Program-made: the position numbers and the translations under genes | The notes under the pieces: generated by a model | Seen by the model: the letters and a program-made list of their open reading frames with translations, nothing else | The model's database searches: none | What the model was told of the DNA's origin: nothing | DNA from: Palsa-504 sp963739615 | GTDB taxonomy: Bacteria; Actinomycetota; Actinomycetes; Streptosporangiales; Streptosporangiaceae | DNA length: 64,000 nucleotides | Direction of reading: 5' to 3' | Assembly (NCBI GenBank): GCA_963739615.1 | Contig: CAVUBD010000001.1 | Span: 129,980-193,979 of the forward strand | Shown: positions 45,113 through 54,923 of the stretch, one piece after another | Layout: each line of letters opens with the position of its first letter | Numbering within the stretch: the stretch's first letter is position 1

Positions 45113-46315
45113 TGTCCTTGCCGAAAACATCGTTTTCACTGGTCAAGCGGCGGGCTGGTATTCGTGGATGACGCCTCCGACCCGGTCGCGTCGTCGGACC
45201 CGGAAGGCTTCGAGGTCGGTTACCTCGGCTGGGAGCGGTTTGAGCGGAGCGGCGCTGGACAAGGCCATGTGAGGCCGGTGGTCGTTGTGGTGACGCTCGC
45301 AGGCCGCCAGGATCCGGCGGAGGTGGGGCAGGTTCCAGATGAGGGTGCGGTCGAGAAGCTCGCGGCGGCATCCGCCGATCCACCGCTCCATGATCGAGTT
45401 CATGCGGGGCATCCGGACGCCGCTGCGCACGATCCGCATGCCGGCTGCGGTGAATACCGCGTCGAAGCCTTCATGGAAGGTGGCGTCGCGGTCGTGCAGC
45501 ACGAACTTGACGTTGGCGCCGGCCTGATCGAGGTCCATGCACAGGTTCCGGGCCTGCTGAAGGATCCACTGGCCGCCGGGATGGGCGGTGGCGCCCAGGA
45601 TCCGGATCCGGCGGGTGGCGTGTTCGATCGCGGCCAGCACGTAGGCCTTGGTGGCGTCCAGCAGGTCGACGGTGAACAGGTCCAGGGCCAAGATCGCCTC
45701 AGCCTGGGAGCGCAGGAACTGCGCCCAATCCGGGCCGGCACGCCGGGGCGCGGGGTCGATGCCATGCCTTTTCAAGATCTCCCAGACCGTCGAGGGTGCG
45801 ACGGCGATGCCGAGCCCGGCCAGCTCGCCGGCGATCCGCCGGTACCCCTAATGCTCGTTGTCGGCTGCCATGCGCAGCACCAGGCGGACGCCGTGGCGGT
45901 GGGTCGGTGGCCGCCCTGGCCTCTTCGGTTTGGATTTGGCGGCCCAGCGGCGGCGGACGATATCGCGGTGCCAGCGCAGGATCGTGCCAGGGGTGATGAA
46001 CGAGTGCAGCGCGCCGTGGCGTGAGCGAGGGATGAGCGTGAGCAGTGCGGCGAACAGCGCCCGGTCGGTCCACGTCAGCCTCGGCCGTGCCGCCGTCTGT
46101 CGCTGCAGGACCGCCAGCTGGTGGCGCAGCAGAAGGATCTCGGCGTCCTTCCACGCCGGCGGACGCCTGGACAGCCGCAGCCACCCGGGTATCTGGACGG
46201 CGAGAAGGAACACGAAGCGCAGGCACACGAGTCGCGATCATCGACCACCGGGATGCCTTACTGCAAGTCGGCAGCACCCTGATGACCTGTCTGTACGGGG
46301 TTTTCGGCAACCACA
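45113..46315 (-). mobile_element. rve-type IS element, 1203 bp, inserted in an oxidoreductase gene
   Basis: The ends are TGTCCTTGCCGAAAACATCG at 45113 and TGTGGTTGCCGAAAACCCCG inward from 46315: a clear imperfect inverted repeat shared with the element at 3208-4397. It carries one transposase gene and truncates the dehydrogenase gene to its right. Confidence 0.85.
45143..46228 (-). pseudogene. rve-type transposase with one amber stop
   Basis: Starts at ATG 46228 (MCLRFVFLLAVQIPGWL) and reads 361 codons to HEYQPAA at 45143 with a single TAG at ~45850, exactly where relatives have Trp (NEHWGYRRI becomes NEH-stop-GYRRI). That is one G-to-A change. DDE residues remain: ALDLFTVDLLD, LHDRDATFHEGF and NSIMERWIGG. 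Otherwise the same family as the intact gene at 3288. Recently inactivated, or a base-call error. Confidence 0.85.
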
Positions 46316-47200
46316 GCACCTTGCCGGCCTCAATCAGCTCCGAAAGGAACTCCAGATCCTCGGTGGCGTCGTGCGCCGACACCATGGCGATATCCTTACG
46401 CCACCCCCGCGACCACCTTCCTCCTGGCCCGGCGCCGCCGCGCAGCGAAACGCGCAACAGGTACCACCCGCTGGTGAACCCGGTGACGGCGGCCTTGCCG
46501 CCCTCGGCAAGCGCACGTCTGAGATCGGGGACCAATCGGTTCCCGACCGTGTCGAGGATGAGGCCGTAGCGCCGCTCGCCACGGGCGAAGTCGGTCGTCG
46601 TGTAATCGACGGCGTGATCGGCGCCGGGCGAACGGACGAGGTCGATGTTCCGGGTGCTGGTCACGCCGGTCACCTCGCCCCGTATGACTTGGCGATCTGG
46701 ACCGCAAAGGTGCCGACGTCGCCGGAAGCGCCATTGATCAGGACCTTCTGCTCGGGCTGGATGTCTGCGTGGTAGCGAAGGCCCTGGAGTGCGGTTACCG
46801 CCGCCATCGGAACTGCGGTCGCTTCCTCGAACGACAGGTTCGCCGGCTTCAGCGACATGACGTCCGCCGGCACCGAAACGTATTCGGCAAAGCCGCCGTA
46901 ACCGTGGTATAGGAGATTGGCATAGACCTCGTCGCCGGGCTTGAACCGGGTAACGCTGCTACCGACCGTCTCCACCTGCCCGGCCATGTCGACGCCGAGG
47001 ATCTGATGTTTTGGCCGCAGCAACCCCAGGGTGGCGCGCGAGAACAGGGGCTTGCCGCGCATGGAATGCCAGTCCGCTGCATTGACGGATCCTGCCAGCA
47101 CCTTCACCAGGACTTCACCGGCGTCCGGTGCAGGCTTGCCGGCCTCCGCCATCCGAAGCGTCTGCGGCGGCCCGTACTTCTCATAGATGAACGCCTTCAT
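46316..47200 (-). pseudogene. Zinc-type MDR oxidoreductase (quinone/NADPH), frameshifted and C-truncated
   Basis: Starts at ATG 47200 (MKAFIYEKYGPPQTLRM) after GGAAGGG. The GroES-like half has HQILGVDMAGQVETVGSSV and GDEVYANLLYHGYGGFAEYV, and the Rossmann start is VLINGASGDVGTFAVQIAKSYGA. At ~46672 one base is lost; the sense goes on as VTGVTSTRNIDLVRSPGADHAVDYT and ILDTVGNR to ELIEAGKV, where the IS end at 46315 cuts it. About the last 35 residues are missing. The family reduces small carbonyls or quinones with NAD(P)H in the cytosol. Confidence 0.85.
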
Positions 47201-47308
47201 GACTGGCCCTTCCGGTTTCCGGTAGCGTCGCCAGGTTAGTAAGTGCCACCAGGGCGCCCGATGGCGCCGGATCGGCCGCAGCCTAGCCTGGCTGCCTGCG
47301 GTGCCGGG

Positions 47309-47957
47309 TCATGGCGCCAGCCTGAACGGCGGGTACTGATCCGTGACCAGGGTGAGCGCGTAGCCGACGACGCGGTTGTGCCAGCGGAAAACGCCCTCGA
47401 CGAAGCTGAACATGCCGCGCGGATAGCGGCCGGTGAACAAGATGGCGAACCAGGCCGCGATCACGACGAAGAACAGCGCGATGTCCAGGAAGAACAGCAC
47501 GATGTAGTGCGGAAGGGCGAGCAGCCACTTGACCAGTGGCAGCCACCGGTTGAGGTCAGTGGCGGCATCCGGATAGGGGTAGTCCAGCCGGACCCACTGG
47601 TGGTCATCAGTGGACGGGTAGTTGTCGTTCGCCAAGACCAGGTAGGTCCACACCCGGTTGATGAAGCGCTGCAGTTCCAGGTTCCAGTCGAACCACCACC
47701 GGGGGTACTTCTGCCTGAACAAGATCATCAGCAGCGGGCCGAGGAACAGCAGTCCGCCCGCGCGGCCCCGTAGGCCATGCTGGAATGGCCTCCCGCCCAC
47801 TCCCAGGTCGCGCCGGAAACGGTGCCGACACGATCCAGATCGGGATGATCACGAAAATACGGAAAAACGAGGTAAGCCGGTTGAGCGGCCGGTCCGGGTA
47901 CTCGACGGCGAACTGAACAGGATACTGAACTGGATACGGACCCTGATCCGTGGTCAT
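47309..47957 (-). pseudogene. DUF4389 membrane protein gene, frameshifted
   Basis: ATG 47957 (MTTDQGPYPVQYPVQFAVEYPDRPLNRL) follows a strong AAGGAGGGC. The first frame reads RFFRIFVIIPIWIVS-like sequence to ~47830, a second frame VSGATWEWAGG, and a third GGLLFLGPLLMILFRQKYPRWWFDWN to 47309 with WLPLVKWLLALPHYIVLFFL. This is the DUF4389 layout (PLxRxxxLxRxxLxIP, then FxxRxWxY). Two single-base shifts near 47825 and 47770. Restored length ~215 aa with three to four membrane helices. Confidence 0.75.
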
Positions 47958-48067
47958 AATGCCCTCCTTGCGGCCAGTTCCGCAATGCATACCCGTTGCC
48001 GGGCATCCTCAATGATCCGCTCATCCGGTTCGGCAGCGCCTGCATGCGGACGTCACAGGGCTGTGAG

Positions 48068-48415
48068 TTACCGCCCGGGCACTATCTGTGTCGTCGCTAG
48101 CTTCGATGTATCAGAACGCTCCGGCTCGAACAGCTGACGGATCTCGATCTCGCCCTCGGCGCCGTACTCGCCGGGGTAGATCCGGGCAAGCGCCTCGAAC
48201 GGCACACGCCTGGCCCATTCGACGGCCTCGTCCGTCGACATCAGTTGCAGGATCCAGTAGCCCGCGATCAGCTCCTTCGACTCGGCGAACGGCCCGCTGA
48301 TGACGGTGCGGTTCCCCGCGGAGAACTCGACACGCCGCCCCTCGGCGCTCGGGCGAAGCCCCGAAAGGTCGAGGAGCACCCCGGCCTTCTTGAGCTCGTC
48401 GTTGTACCCGCCCAT
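48068..48415 (-). CDS. YciI/DGPF-type protein, N-terminus short, 115 aa
   Basis: The frame from ATG 48415 gives MGGYNDELKKAGVLLDLSGLRPS, TVISGPFAESKELIAGYWIL, DEAVEWARRVPFEA and EGEIEIRQLFEPE, the YCII-related family often next to ECF sigma factors. Homologues begin about 20-40 residues earlier. The sequence upstream (APSEEFLAA in the same frame) continues sense-like to a stop at 48468-48470 without an ATG, so the gene may be 5'-damaged. Function unknown; family members are small stress or sigma-associated proteins. Confidence 0.7.
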   Translation of the reverse strand: MGGYNDELKKAGVLLDLSGLRPSAEGRRVEFSAGNRTVISGPFAESKELIAGYWILQLMSTDEAVEWARRVPFEALARIYPGEYGAEGEIEIRQLFEPERSDTSKLATTQIVPGR

Positions 48416-48484
48416 CGCGGCGAGGAACTCCTCACTGGGCGCCGGTGAGGTACTTACGGGCCAGCGTCACCCGCTGGCCGGCGC

Positions 48485-48757
48485 TCACCGCGTGCTCCCG
48501 TAGATGACCGTCACGTCGGTGAATACGTCCCCGGCCGGCGCGAGCACGGCCGTCATGTCCGCCTCACCGATCAGGCCCCGGAGGCGAGCCCTGGCGAACC
48601 TCGCCAGGGGCAGCCCATCCGGGCCGGTGCCGGAGAATGAGCACACCCTGCTGGGCTGTCGGCGCAGCAGTGGCACACACGGCCCGGAACGCGTCCTGGA
48701 TGATGTCGGCGAGGGTGCGTGGCATGCACTGTGCGCCTGGTCTACGGTGTCTTGCAT
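48485..48757 (-). pseudogene. Small degraded gene of unknown family
   Basis: ATG 48757 (MQDTVDQAHSACH) has a good GGAAGGAC site, so a gene once started here. Sense-like pieces appear in different frames (TLADIIQDAFRAVC, then GLIGEADMTAVLAPAGDVFTDVTVIYG ending at 48485). I do not recognise the family with confidence; an NTF2/SnoaL-type small protein is one possibility. The YciI-type gene lies just downstream. Confidence 0.4.
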
Positions 48758-49039
48758 GGTCTTGTCCTTCCGGTTTGGCGGGGGGATGAGATCTAGGCCC
48801 CGCCGGGCGCACTCACGCCTCGGCGGGGCCGCTGTCGTAACACGCTCGGGTAAAGTCGCACGGAAGTTGCACGCACTGTCCGGACGGCGGCAGATCACGC
48901 CGCTCTCAACGGACAAAGCGATGCCCTTGACCAGCACCGGAACGCGCGGCCCGGACGGCCCAGCACGGGGCGGACAAGCGTGTACCGCTTCAAACTCATC
49001 GCAGAGTGCCCGACCCTGAGGGTTCATAAGAACAGCTAC

Positions 49040-49318
49040 GCTGCCGGTAGTACTCGTTTATCACGCCACCGGGCACCTTCCGCCGCTGACCTGGCAAGGT
49101 GAGCAGAGCGCTGGCTTGGTCGTCTTGGTCGGGTGGTCGTTGCTGGCGGGACTGATGGGCCGGTGCTGGTTGTAATGGTCGGCGTACTCGCCGAGGACTG
49201 ACTGCAGGTGCCGTTCGTCGTAGATGAGCATCCGGTCGGTGGATTCGGCTCGTGCGGTGCGTATCCATCTCTCGGCGTAACAGTTCGCGCGGGGTCCGCG
49301 GCGGGTCTTTACCTCCAC
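49040..49318 (-). pseudogene. C-terminal fragment of an rve-type transposase
   Basis: Minus-strand frame with VKTRRGPRANCYAERWIRTARAE (catalytic Glu box), DRMLIYDERHLQSVLGEYADHYNQHRP and, after one frameshift, HQSRQQRPPDQD and GGVINEYYR. This is the last ~85 codons of an integrase-core transposase. The N-terminal part, the two Asp residues and the element ends are absent. Confidence 0.75.
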
Positions 49319-49449
49319 CGGGCGGTAGGGCGTCAGGCCCGGCAGCCGACGGGCGGCCCTCGATGGCGGCCTCGGCCTGCGCTACCTCGGCGTCGCCGAA
49401 GTCCGCGAGCGACGGCGAAAGCTCGGCCCCTTGCCCGGCGGGCGGGCCG

Positions 49450-49763
49450 GGGCGGGGGAGTGGCCGGCAGCTGACCGGGCCGCTGCTGGCCACCGCCGCC
49501 GGCGGGAGGCTGCGTCAGGGCCACCTGTGGGAGCTGGTGCGCCGCCTGGCCCGCACCCGGGTCGGCGCGTGGGAGCAGCTCTCGCCGCACTGCCTGCGCC
49601 ATTCGGCGATCACCTTCGCCCAGTTTGGACGCCAGGCGCCTCCCTGCGCGACGTGCAGGACTACGCCGGCCACAAAGATCCCCGCACCACCCGCCGGTAC
49701 GACCACTCCCGCGACAGCCTGGACCGCAACGCCGCCTACACCGTCGCTTCCTACCTGGCGTGA
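49450..49763 (+). pseudogene. Tyrosine recombinase C-terminal remnant
   Basis: Sense-like frame LTGPLLATAAGGRLRQGHLWELVRRLAR, then SPHCLRHSAITFAQFG (Arg box). After one frameshift at ~49625 it continues ASLRDVQDYAGHKDPRTTRRYDHSRDSLDRN (His box and Tyr nucleophile), stopping at 49761-49763. XerC/phage-type catalytic half. The N-terminal binding domain is missing or scrambled in 49330-49450. A second integrase remnant in the region, unlike the one at 41313. Confidence 0.7.
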
Positions 49764-49876
49764 CAGCATCGCGAGCCTACGGCATGCTTTCCTCCATCGG
49801 CTGTGCCGCGACCGTCCCTATCGCGCCGTGACCGGCTTGGAGCGCGGCCTGGACGGCGTCGGTGCTCTTGCGGCTC

Positions 49877-50840
49877 TTACTTGCACGGACGCCATAACGC
49901 CCTGGCGCTTGCAGTCACCTCCCCGGGCGCGGGCTCGGCGGGCTCCTTGAAGGCAGCCGGGTTGTCGGGCGCCTCGGTCCCGGCCGGGGCCTGGTGGCCG
50001 CCTGTGTCGCAGGGCCAGGCCTTGATGGCCGCCTTGCACCTGGCCATGCAGCCTGGCAGCCAGCGATCATGCCACTCGATCGCTGCGGTAGCCGGGGCCG
50101 CTTTGCCCCGGTAGGCGGCATGCCAGGCCGCACGTAGTGCGGTCAGCTCGTCGAGCACGTCATCATGGCGGTACCAGCACGCCTGGAGACTGTCCCTGGC
50201 AAGCTCGGGGTGATGGCCTCGGAGCACTTCATCGACCCAGGCCTCGAGTAGGCGCAGGGCCGCTGTGCGCTCCGGCCCTGCTGGCACGTCAGGCCACCAG
50301 ATGGCCCGCTCGCCCCGAGTCCGGGCCGCTTGCCGCTCAGCCAGCTCACGTACCAGCGTCGTGAGGTCATCGAGGCGGGTTTCGAGTTCAGCGACAGCTT
50401 GCGCTGGGTCTTGACGTCCTGGCCGAGGGCGTCCAGGCGCCGGTCAAGCCGCTCATCTCGTCGAGCTGTTGCGTCGTGGTGTCATCGAGATGGTTTTCCA
50501 GTTCGGCGATAGCTTGCCGCTGGGTCTTGACGTCCTGGCCGAGGGCGTCCAGGCGCCGGTCAAGCCGCTCATTCTCGTCGAGCTGGCCCTCCTGGTCCTG
50601 GCTGAGGTCAGCCAGGAGCCGGGCCATCTCGCCTACCTGTCCTTCGAGCTTCTTGAAGTCGCCAGCACGGCGGCTGAGGGTTTCATCAACTTCGGCCAGC
50701 CGCCCCCCGATCCTGGCGATCTCCTGGGTTAGGGCCAGGGCCGCCACTTCCCCGCTCCCGGGCGGTCGCTCTGCTTCGCTCATGGGCTGGTCCTCACCCG
50801 CCGGCGTTATCTGTGGCTCCGTCATGGGGCTGATCCTCAT
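49877..50840 (-). pseudogene. Coiled-coil protein with internal duplication and DUF4913-like end, two frameshifts
   Basis: ATG 50840 (MRISPMTEPQITPAGEDQ) then EIARIGGRLAEVDETLSRRAGDFKKLEGQ. A coiled coil follows in which LDRRLDALGQDVKTQR plus AIAELENHLDD is repeated (LDRRLDALGQDVKTQR plus AVAELETRLDD) in tandem. The second unit is reached only by a frame change at ~50455, and a second change at ~50405 leads to the C-terminal part TAALRLLEAWVDEVL, ACWYRHDDVLDELTALRAAWHAAY and IEWHDRWLPG, which resembles DUF4913 (tentative). Such proteins are found on actinomycete plasmids and integrative elements. Confidence 0.6.
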
Positions 50841-51301
50841 CACTTGCTGCTTCCTCTCCGCTCCCGATGGCGCCACGCCGGGCCGGCCAGGACGATGATG
50901 CTGCCGGCCTCGGACGGCTACCGCGCCCGTGTGGCTCCTGGCCAGGGGAGGCGATGAAGGGGCGCTGAGCCTGGCGGCTGCGGCGGCGGGCCATCCCCGC
51001 CGTTCAGCCTGCGTTGTCCCTGCCGCGTAGGTGCCGGCGGGCCACCACGCGCGGTGAGCACGGCGGCAGCGTTCATACCGCCGCGGCCTGGCCCGGGACC
51101 CGGCCGGGGTGACCGGCGTGATCGCCGGCGCAGGTTTCCAGTGTGCCCCCCGCCGGGGATGCCCGAAAGGCATGATTTCGTATAGAAATGATAACGGAAC
51201 GTGGTTGAATGTGGCAGAGGATCACGCCCCGACTGCGGCTACGCCGGCCCATTCGCCGGGCTGGACGTTGAGATGAGGCGGTGCATGGCGCTGGAGGATT
51301 C

Positions 51302-51652
51302 GTGGATCTGAAGCTGGGTCACTACAACAAGGATGGCATCGAGGTCGTCGATGTCGGGGGCGAGATCGATATCTATACGGCGCCGCGGCGGCGTGATCTG
51401 CTCATCGATCTGGCCGGCAAGAACAGCTACCAGCTCGTCGTCAACTTGGAGAAGGTAGGGTTCCTCGACTCCACCGGCCTCGGGGTGCTGGTCGGGGGCC
51501 TGAAGCGGGTGCGGGCGCACGACGGCTCGCTGGATCTGGTCTGCACGCAGGAGCGGATCTTGAAGATCTTCCGGATCACCGGGCTGACGAAGGTCTTCGG
51601 CATCCACCAGACAGTGGACCAGGCCATCGCGGCCAAGAAGGGGCGCCGGTAA
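51302..51652 (+). CDS. STAS-domain anti-anti-sigma factor, BldG-like, 116 aa
   Basis: I choose GTG 51302 (MDLKLGHYNKDGIEVVDVGGEID), four bases after GGAGG; GTG 51281 is an alternative. Single STAS domain: IDIYTAPRRRDLLIDLAG, LVVNLEKVGFLDSTGLGVLVGGLKRVRAHDGS and ERILKIFRITGLTKVF. In this family a Ser in the DSTG loop is phosphorylated by an anti-sigma kinase; unphosphorylated protein binds the kinase and frees a sigma factor. The sequence is very close to actinomycete BldG as I remember it, but no anti-sigma gene lies next to it, unlike the usual bldG locus. Confidence 0.88.
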   Translation: MDLKLGHYNKDGIEVVDVGGEIDIYTAPRRRDLLIDLAGKNSYQLVVNLEKVGFLDSTGLGVLVGGLKRVRAHDGSLDLVCTQERILKIFRITGLTKVFGIHQTVDQAIAAKKGRR

Positions 51653-51923
51653 GGAACCTGTCTCCGGGGGCGAGGCCGCCGAGGGCATCGGGGCTATCGG
51701 AGGGGACGCAGTCACACCGGGACTGCGGGAAAACGGTCCCGGCCCGGTTGCTGGACACGCTGGCCTTTCAACTCCTTTTACGACACTCGCCGGGCGCGCC
51801 CGTCCGGTCCGGGCCGCCGCTGGTGATCATGTTGTTAATCGTTCGATTTACAACACGGAGAGCACGTCCGGGGGGGGGAATCAGCCAGGTCGCCGGCCGC
51901 GTACGCCCAGCCCGTCTGACCCC
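51653..51923. other. Intergenic stretch, no gene seen
   Basis: About 270 bp between the STAS gene and the IS copy B end. No convincing frame. CGTTCGATTTACAAC and TGTTGTTAATCG at 51827-51856 form a lower-GC patch that could hold a promoter, but no consensus pair is clear. A run of nine G lies at 51870-51878. Confidence 0.35.
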
Positions 51924-53095
51924 TGTGGGGTGCCATAACGCGCGTACGCTCTCGCTGGGCTGGGTTCCCGCGATCGTCAGGCGGCTCGGTGGTACTCGTT
52001 GATCAGCCCGCTGACCGTGGTCCGGCGGTTGATCCGGGCCGTCATGTCGGTGGCCTCGCCTGGGTCATGTACCGGCAGGTGAAGGGATCGGCTTCGGTGG
52101 GGGCGGTGATGGTTGTAGTGGCTCTCGAACTCGGCGAGGACGGTGCGCAGGTGCCGTTCACCGTGGATCAGCAGGTGGTCAAGGCACTCTCGGCGTAGCG
52201 TTCCTGCATATCGCTCCGCAAAGGAATTCGCCCGAGGTGACCGGACTGGCGTTTTGACAATCCGTACGCCGTTGCCGGCGAACACGTAGTCGAATGAGGC
52301 GGCGAACTTGCCGTCACGGTCGCGGATGAGAAACTTGAACCGGGCGGCCCGCTCGCCCAGGTTCATGAGCAGGTTACGGGCCTGCTGCGCGGTCCAGGAG
52401 CCGGTCGGGTTGGCAGTGACCCCCAGGATGTGCACGCGGCGGGTCTGGATCTCCATGACGAAGAAGACATGCAGGCGCTTGAGGAACACGGTGTCAACGT
52501 GCAGGAAGTCGCAGGCCAGGATCCCGGATGCCTGGGATGTCAGGAACTGGTGCCACGACGGTGACGTCCGGCGCGGTGCCGGGCCGAGCCCGGCTCTGGC
52601 CAGGATCCGGCGGATCGTGCCCTCACCGGCTCGATGGCCCAGGCCGAGCGGCTCGCCTTGGATCCTGCGGTATCCCCACCGCGGGTTCTGCCGGGCCAGT
52701 TGCAGGACCAGATCGCGGATCTCTGGTGAGACGGCCGGGCGTCCAGGCCTGCCCGGGTAGGTCCATTTCCGTTTGACCAGGCGACGGTGCCAGGCGAGCA
52801 AGGTGCCTGGTGTCACGATCCGGTGAGCCCGCAGATGCCCGGGCAGCAGTCGTGCCAGCGCAGCGAGGAGACCGCGGTCGGCCCAGTCCGGCTTCGGACG
52901 GGCGACCTGGCGCCGTAGTACCGCGATCTCGTGCCGCAACACCAAGATCTCCAGGTCTTTCGAGGCGTCACTGCGGGCGAGCAGCGCAAGCCACGCGAAC
53001 CCGCGGGACACGGCGAGGTAAACGAGGCGGAAGAGCACGAGCGCCGAGGATAGAAGCCCAGCTCAGATGCTCCACACGAATTCTGGCACCCGACA
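51924..53095 (-). mobile_element. rve-type IS copy B, full length, 1172 bp
   Basis: The ends TGTGGGGTGCCATAA at 51924 and TGTCGGGTGCCAGA inward from 53095 share TGTnGGGTGCCA. It carries one intact transposase and is the parent form of the 898-bp derivative at 41651. On its right it truncates a membrane-protein gene. No clear target duplication is visible. Confidence 0.88.
51977..53038 (-). CDS. rve-type DDE transposase, 353 aa, intact
   Basis: ATG 53038 (MLFRLVYLAVSRGFAWL). LVLRHEIAVLRRQVARPKPDWADR is the conserved N-terminal block, followed by WGYRRIQGEPLGLGHRAG. Core: LACDFLHVDTVFLKRL (Asp), FLIRDRDGKFAASFDYVF (Asp), RANSFAERYAGTLRRECLD (Glu). The C-terminus VSGLINEYHRAA matches the deleted copy A. 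Full length with no stops, so it could mobilise itself and copy A. Confidence 0.9.
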   Translation of the reverse strand: MLFRLVYLAVSRGFAWLALLARSDASKDLEILVLRHEIAVLRRQVARPKPDWADRGLLAALARLLPGHLRAHRIVTPGTLLAWHRRLVKRKWTYPGRPGRPAVSPEIRDLVLQLARQNPRWGYRRIQGEPLGLGHRAGEGTIRRILARAGLGPAPRRTSPSWHQFLTSQASGILACDFLHVDTVFLKRLHVFFVMEIQTRRVHILGVTANPTGSWTAQQARNLLMNLGERAARFKFLIRDRDGKFAASFDYVFAGNGVRIVKTPVRSPRANSFAERYAGTLRRECLDHLLIHGERHLRTVLAEFESHYNHHRPHRSRSLHLPVHDPGEATDMTARINRRTTVSGLINEYHRAA

Positions 53096-53526
53096 GGCTA
53101 CCGGGCGCCGAGTTTGTCCCGTTCCTCGCGCTGGCCGTGATCTTCCTGGCCGGCGCGCTGCTCGTCACCGTCTCCGGCACGGGCACGATCGCGGCGATGC
53201 TGAGAGCTCCCTGGCTGCGAAACTGGCTCTATCAAGGTCACCCGTTGTCCGGTGTCGCCCTGTTGCGGCAGGTGCTGGGGGGTGACCCGTCAGCCCTCAC
53301 CTACAGCCACCAGATCACCGCCGCGGCCGACGCGCCCCCATTCCTGATCATCTGCATGATCTTCCCGCTGATCGCGCTGGCACTGACAGGGCTGGGAGCC
53401 GTGAGCCTGTGGGGCAACGGTGCACCAGGCCGGAGTGAGCCGCCGCGAGGCGGCGGCGGCCCGCCCGGCCCCGAGGCGGTGCCTGATCCGCCAGATGGCG
53501 CTCAACTGGTCGGCTGCAACCGGTAA
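53096..53526 (+). pseudogene. Membrane protein C-terminal fragment cut by IS copy B
   Basis: Open frame entering from the IS end: FVPFLALAVIFLAGALLVTVSGTGTI (helix), LRQVLGGDPSALTYSHQITAAAD, then PPFLIICMIFPLIALALTGLGAVSLWG (helix) and a Gly/Pro-rich tail to 53526. Two membrane helices remain. The N-terminus and start are lost left of the IS. Family not recognised. Confidence 0.55.
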
Positions 53527-54089
53527 CGACGCCGGCTTGGCCGCCGATCTGCTCAGACTCCACGGACCAGGCCCGAGCATCGAGCAGGACCGGCGCATGA
53601 CCGGGCTGGGTGACACCGTCCGCTCGCACCTGACGCCCGGCACGGGGCGACGCCGGGAAACGCCGACCCGGCAACGGGCCTGCGCAGCAGACGAACGCGC
53701 AGCTGACCGGCACCGCGGCCCGCACCGAACTGCCGGATATGAGCTCGTGAGCCGGCAGTCATGACATCAGCAAAGCACGCAAATACTCGGCGTTAAGCGA
53801 TCTGGCGTATGGAGCCACCGTTCTCTCGTCACGTACTGTAGTTCTCTGTGCACTGGTTGACGAGCGAACATTCGTTGTGGGCGACGTCAGAGCGGCCACC
53901 GGGTGCGGCTGGGGAAGCCGAAACGCTTGCCTTCCTGCTTGCAAGAGTTAGCAGAACGGACGGTCAACGGGCATACGGCTGCTCTGGGTTGCTATCGGTG
54001 CAGCTGGCGCGCCTGTCCAGCCCGTGCTCGCCGGGCGTGCCGTCGCCTGGACGGGCCGAGCGACCGGGAGGCGTCTCAACCGGGGATCG
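53527..54089. other. Intergenic stretch, no supported gene
   Basis: About 560 bp. Short frames exist on both strands, but none shows motifs, codon bias or a ribosome site I trust. The part 53760-53880 is lower in GC (AAAGCACGCAAATACTCGGCG, GTACTGTAGTTCTCTGTGC split here) and could hold promoters. Nothing more can be said. Confidence 0.35.
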
Positions 54090-54923
54090 TCAGCGGTTCT
54101 CCGCCACGAACTGGCTGGCGGTGAAGGACGCGCCGGCCGGGTCGGCGAGGACGGCGAATCGCACCCATGGCGCATTCTGCGGTTCGGCGAGGACCGAGCC
54201 TCCGAGTTCGCGTGCTCGCGCAGTGATCGCGTCCACGTCGTCGACGGCGAAGGTCACGCTCCAGCGCGCTGGGCCGCCCTCGCGGGGCAAGATCGTCGCT
54301 ACGACGTCCTCGAAGCCCTCGGGTGCGCCCATCTGCTTCATCCCCGCGCGCATGCCGGGGTTGAGCTCCTCGAGATGATCGCCGTAGCCCGGCAGAGCCC
54401 ACATCGGCGAGCCGGCGTCGATCGTCGTCCAGCCGAACACGGCGCCGTAGAAGGCCCGAGCGGCCTCGACATCGTCGGTGTGCAGGTTGTTGAAGTTCAC
54501 CGCGCCATGCTCGTTGACTGCCGCCGAGCCGCGGTGCGATCCGGGCTGCCACACGCAAAAGACCGCGCCCTCGGGATCGGCGAACACGCCCATCCGCCCC
54601 GCGTCAAACACGTCGAACGGCTCGGAGAGCACCCGCCCGCCCGCCTCGCGCACCCGCGCCGCGGCGTGGTCGGCGGACTCGACGCGGATGTAGGTGTTCC
54701 ACACCGCCTGTGGCGGCGCACCGGGGGGCTGCGAGGAGATCGCGGCCGCGTCCCTGCCGTCGATGCGGGCCATGTAGTAGTGAGCCCCAGCGTCGGGCGG
54801 CATCGTGTCCTCGGTCTGCCACCCGAAGAGCCCGGAGTAGAACCGGGCGGCGTCTACGGGATCGGGCTGGCTGGTGTCGACCCAGCACGGCACCCCGGCT
54901 GGGTAGTCCGCGCGCGTGCTCAT
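54090..54923 (-). CDS. VOC-superfamily (glyoxalase-like) protein, two domains, 277 aa
   Basis: ATG 54923. Two tandem VOC modules: first PCWVDTSQPDPVDAARFYSGLFGWQTED with GVFADPEGAVFCVWQP, second AVNFNNLHTDDVEAARAFYGAVFGWTTID with FAVLADPAGASFTASQF. Each is the beta-alpha-beta-beta-beta unit of glyoxalase/bleomycin-resistance folds. Two-domain actinobacterial proteins of this type are annotated as VOC or hydroxylase-like, with substrate usually unknown. Intact and cytosolic. Its 3' end faces the non-coding stretch. Confidence 0.88.
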   Translation of the reverse strand: MSTRADYPAGVPCWVDTSQPDPVDAARFYSGLFGWQTEDTMPPDAGAHYYMARIDGRDAAAISSQPPGAPPQAVWNTYIRVESADHAAARVREAGGRVLSEPFDVFDAGRMGVFADPEGAVFCVWQPGSHRGSAAVNEHGAVNFNNLHTDDVEAARAFYGAVFGWTTIDAGSPMWALPGYGDHLEELNPGMRAGMKQMGAPEGFEDVVATILPREGGPARWSVTFAVDDVDAITARARELGGSVLAEPQNAPWVRFAVLADPAGASFTASQFVAENR

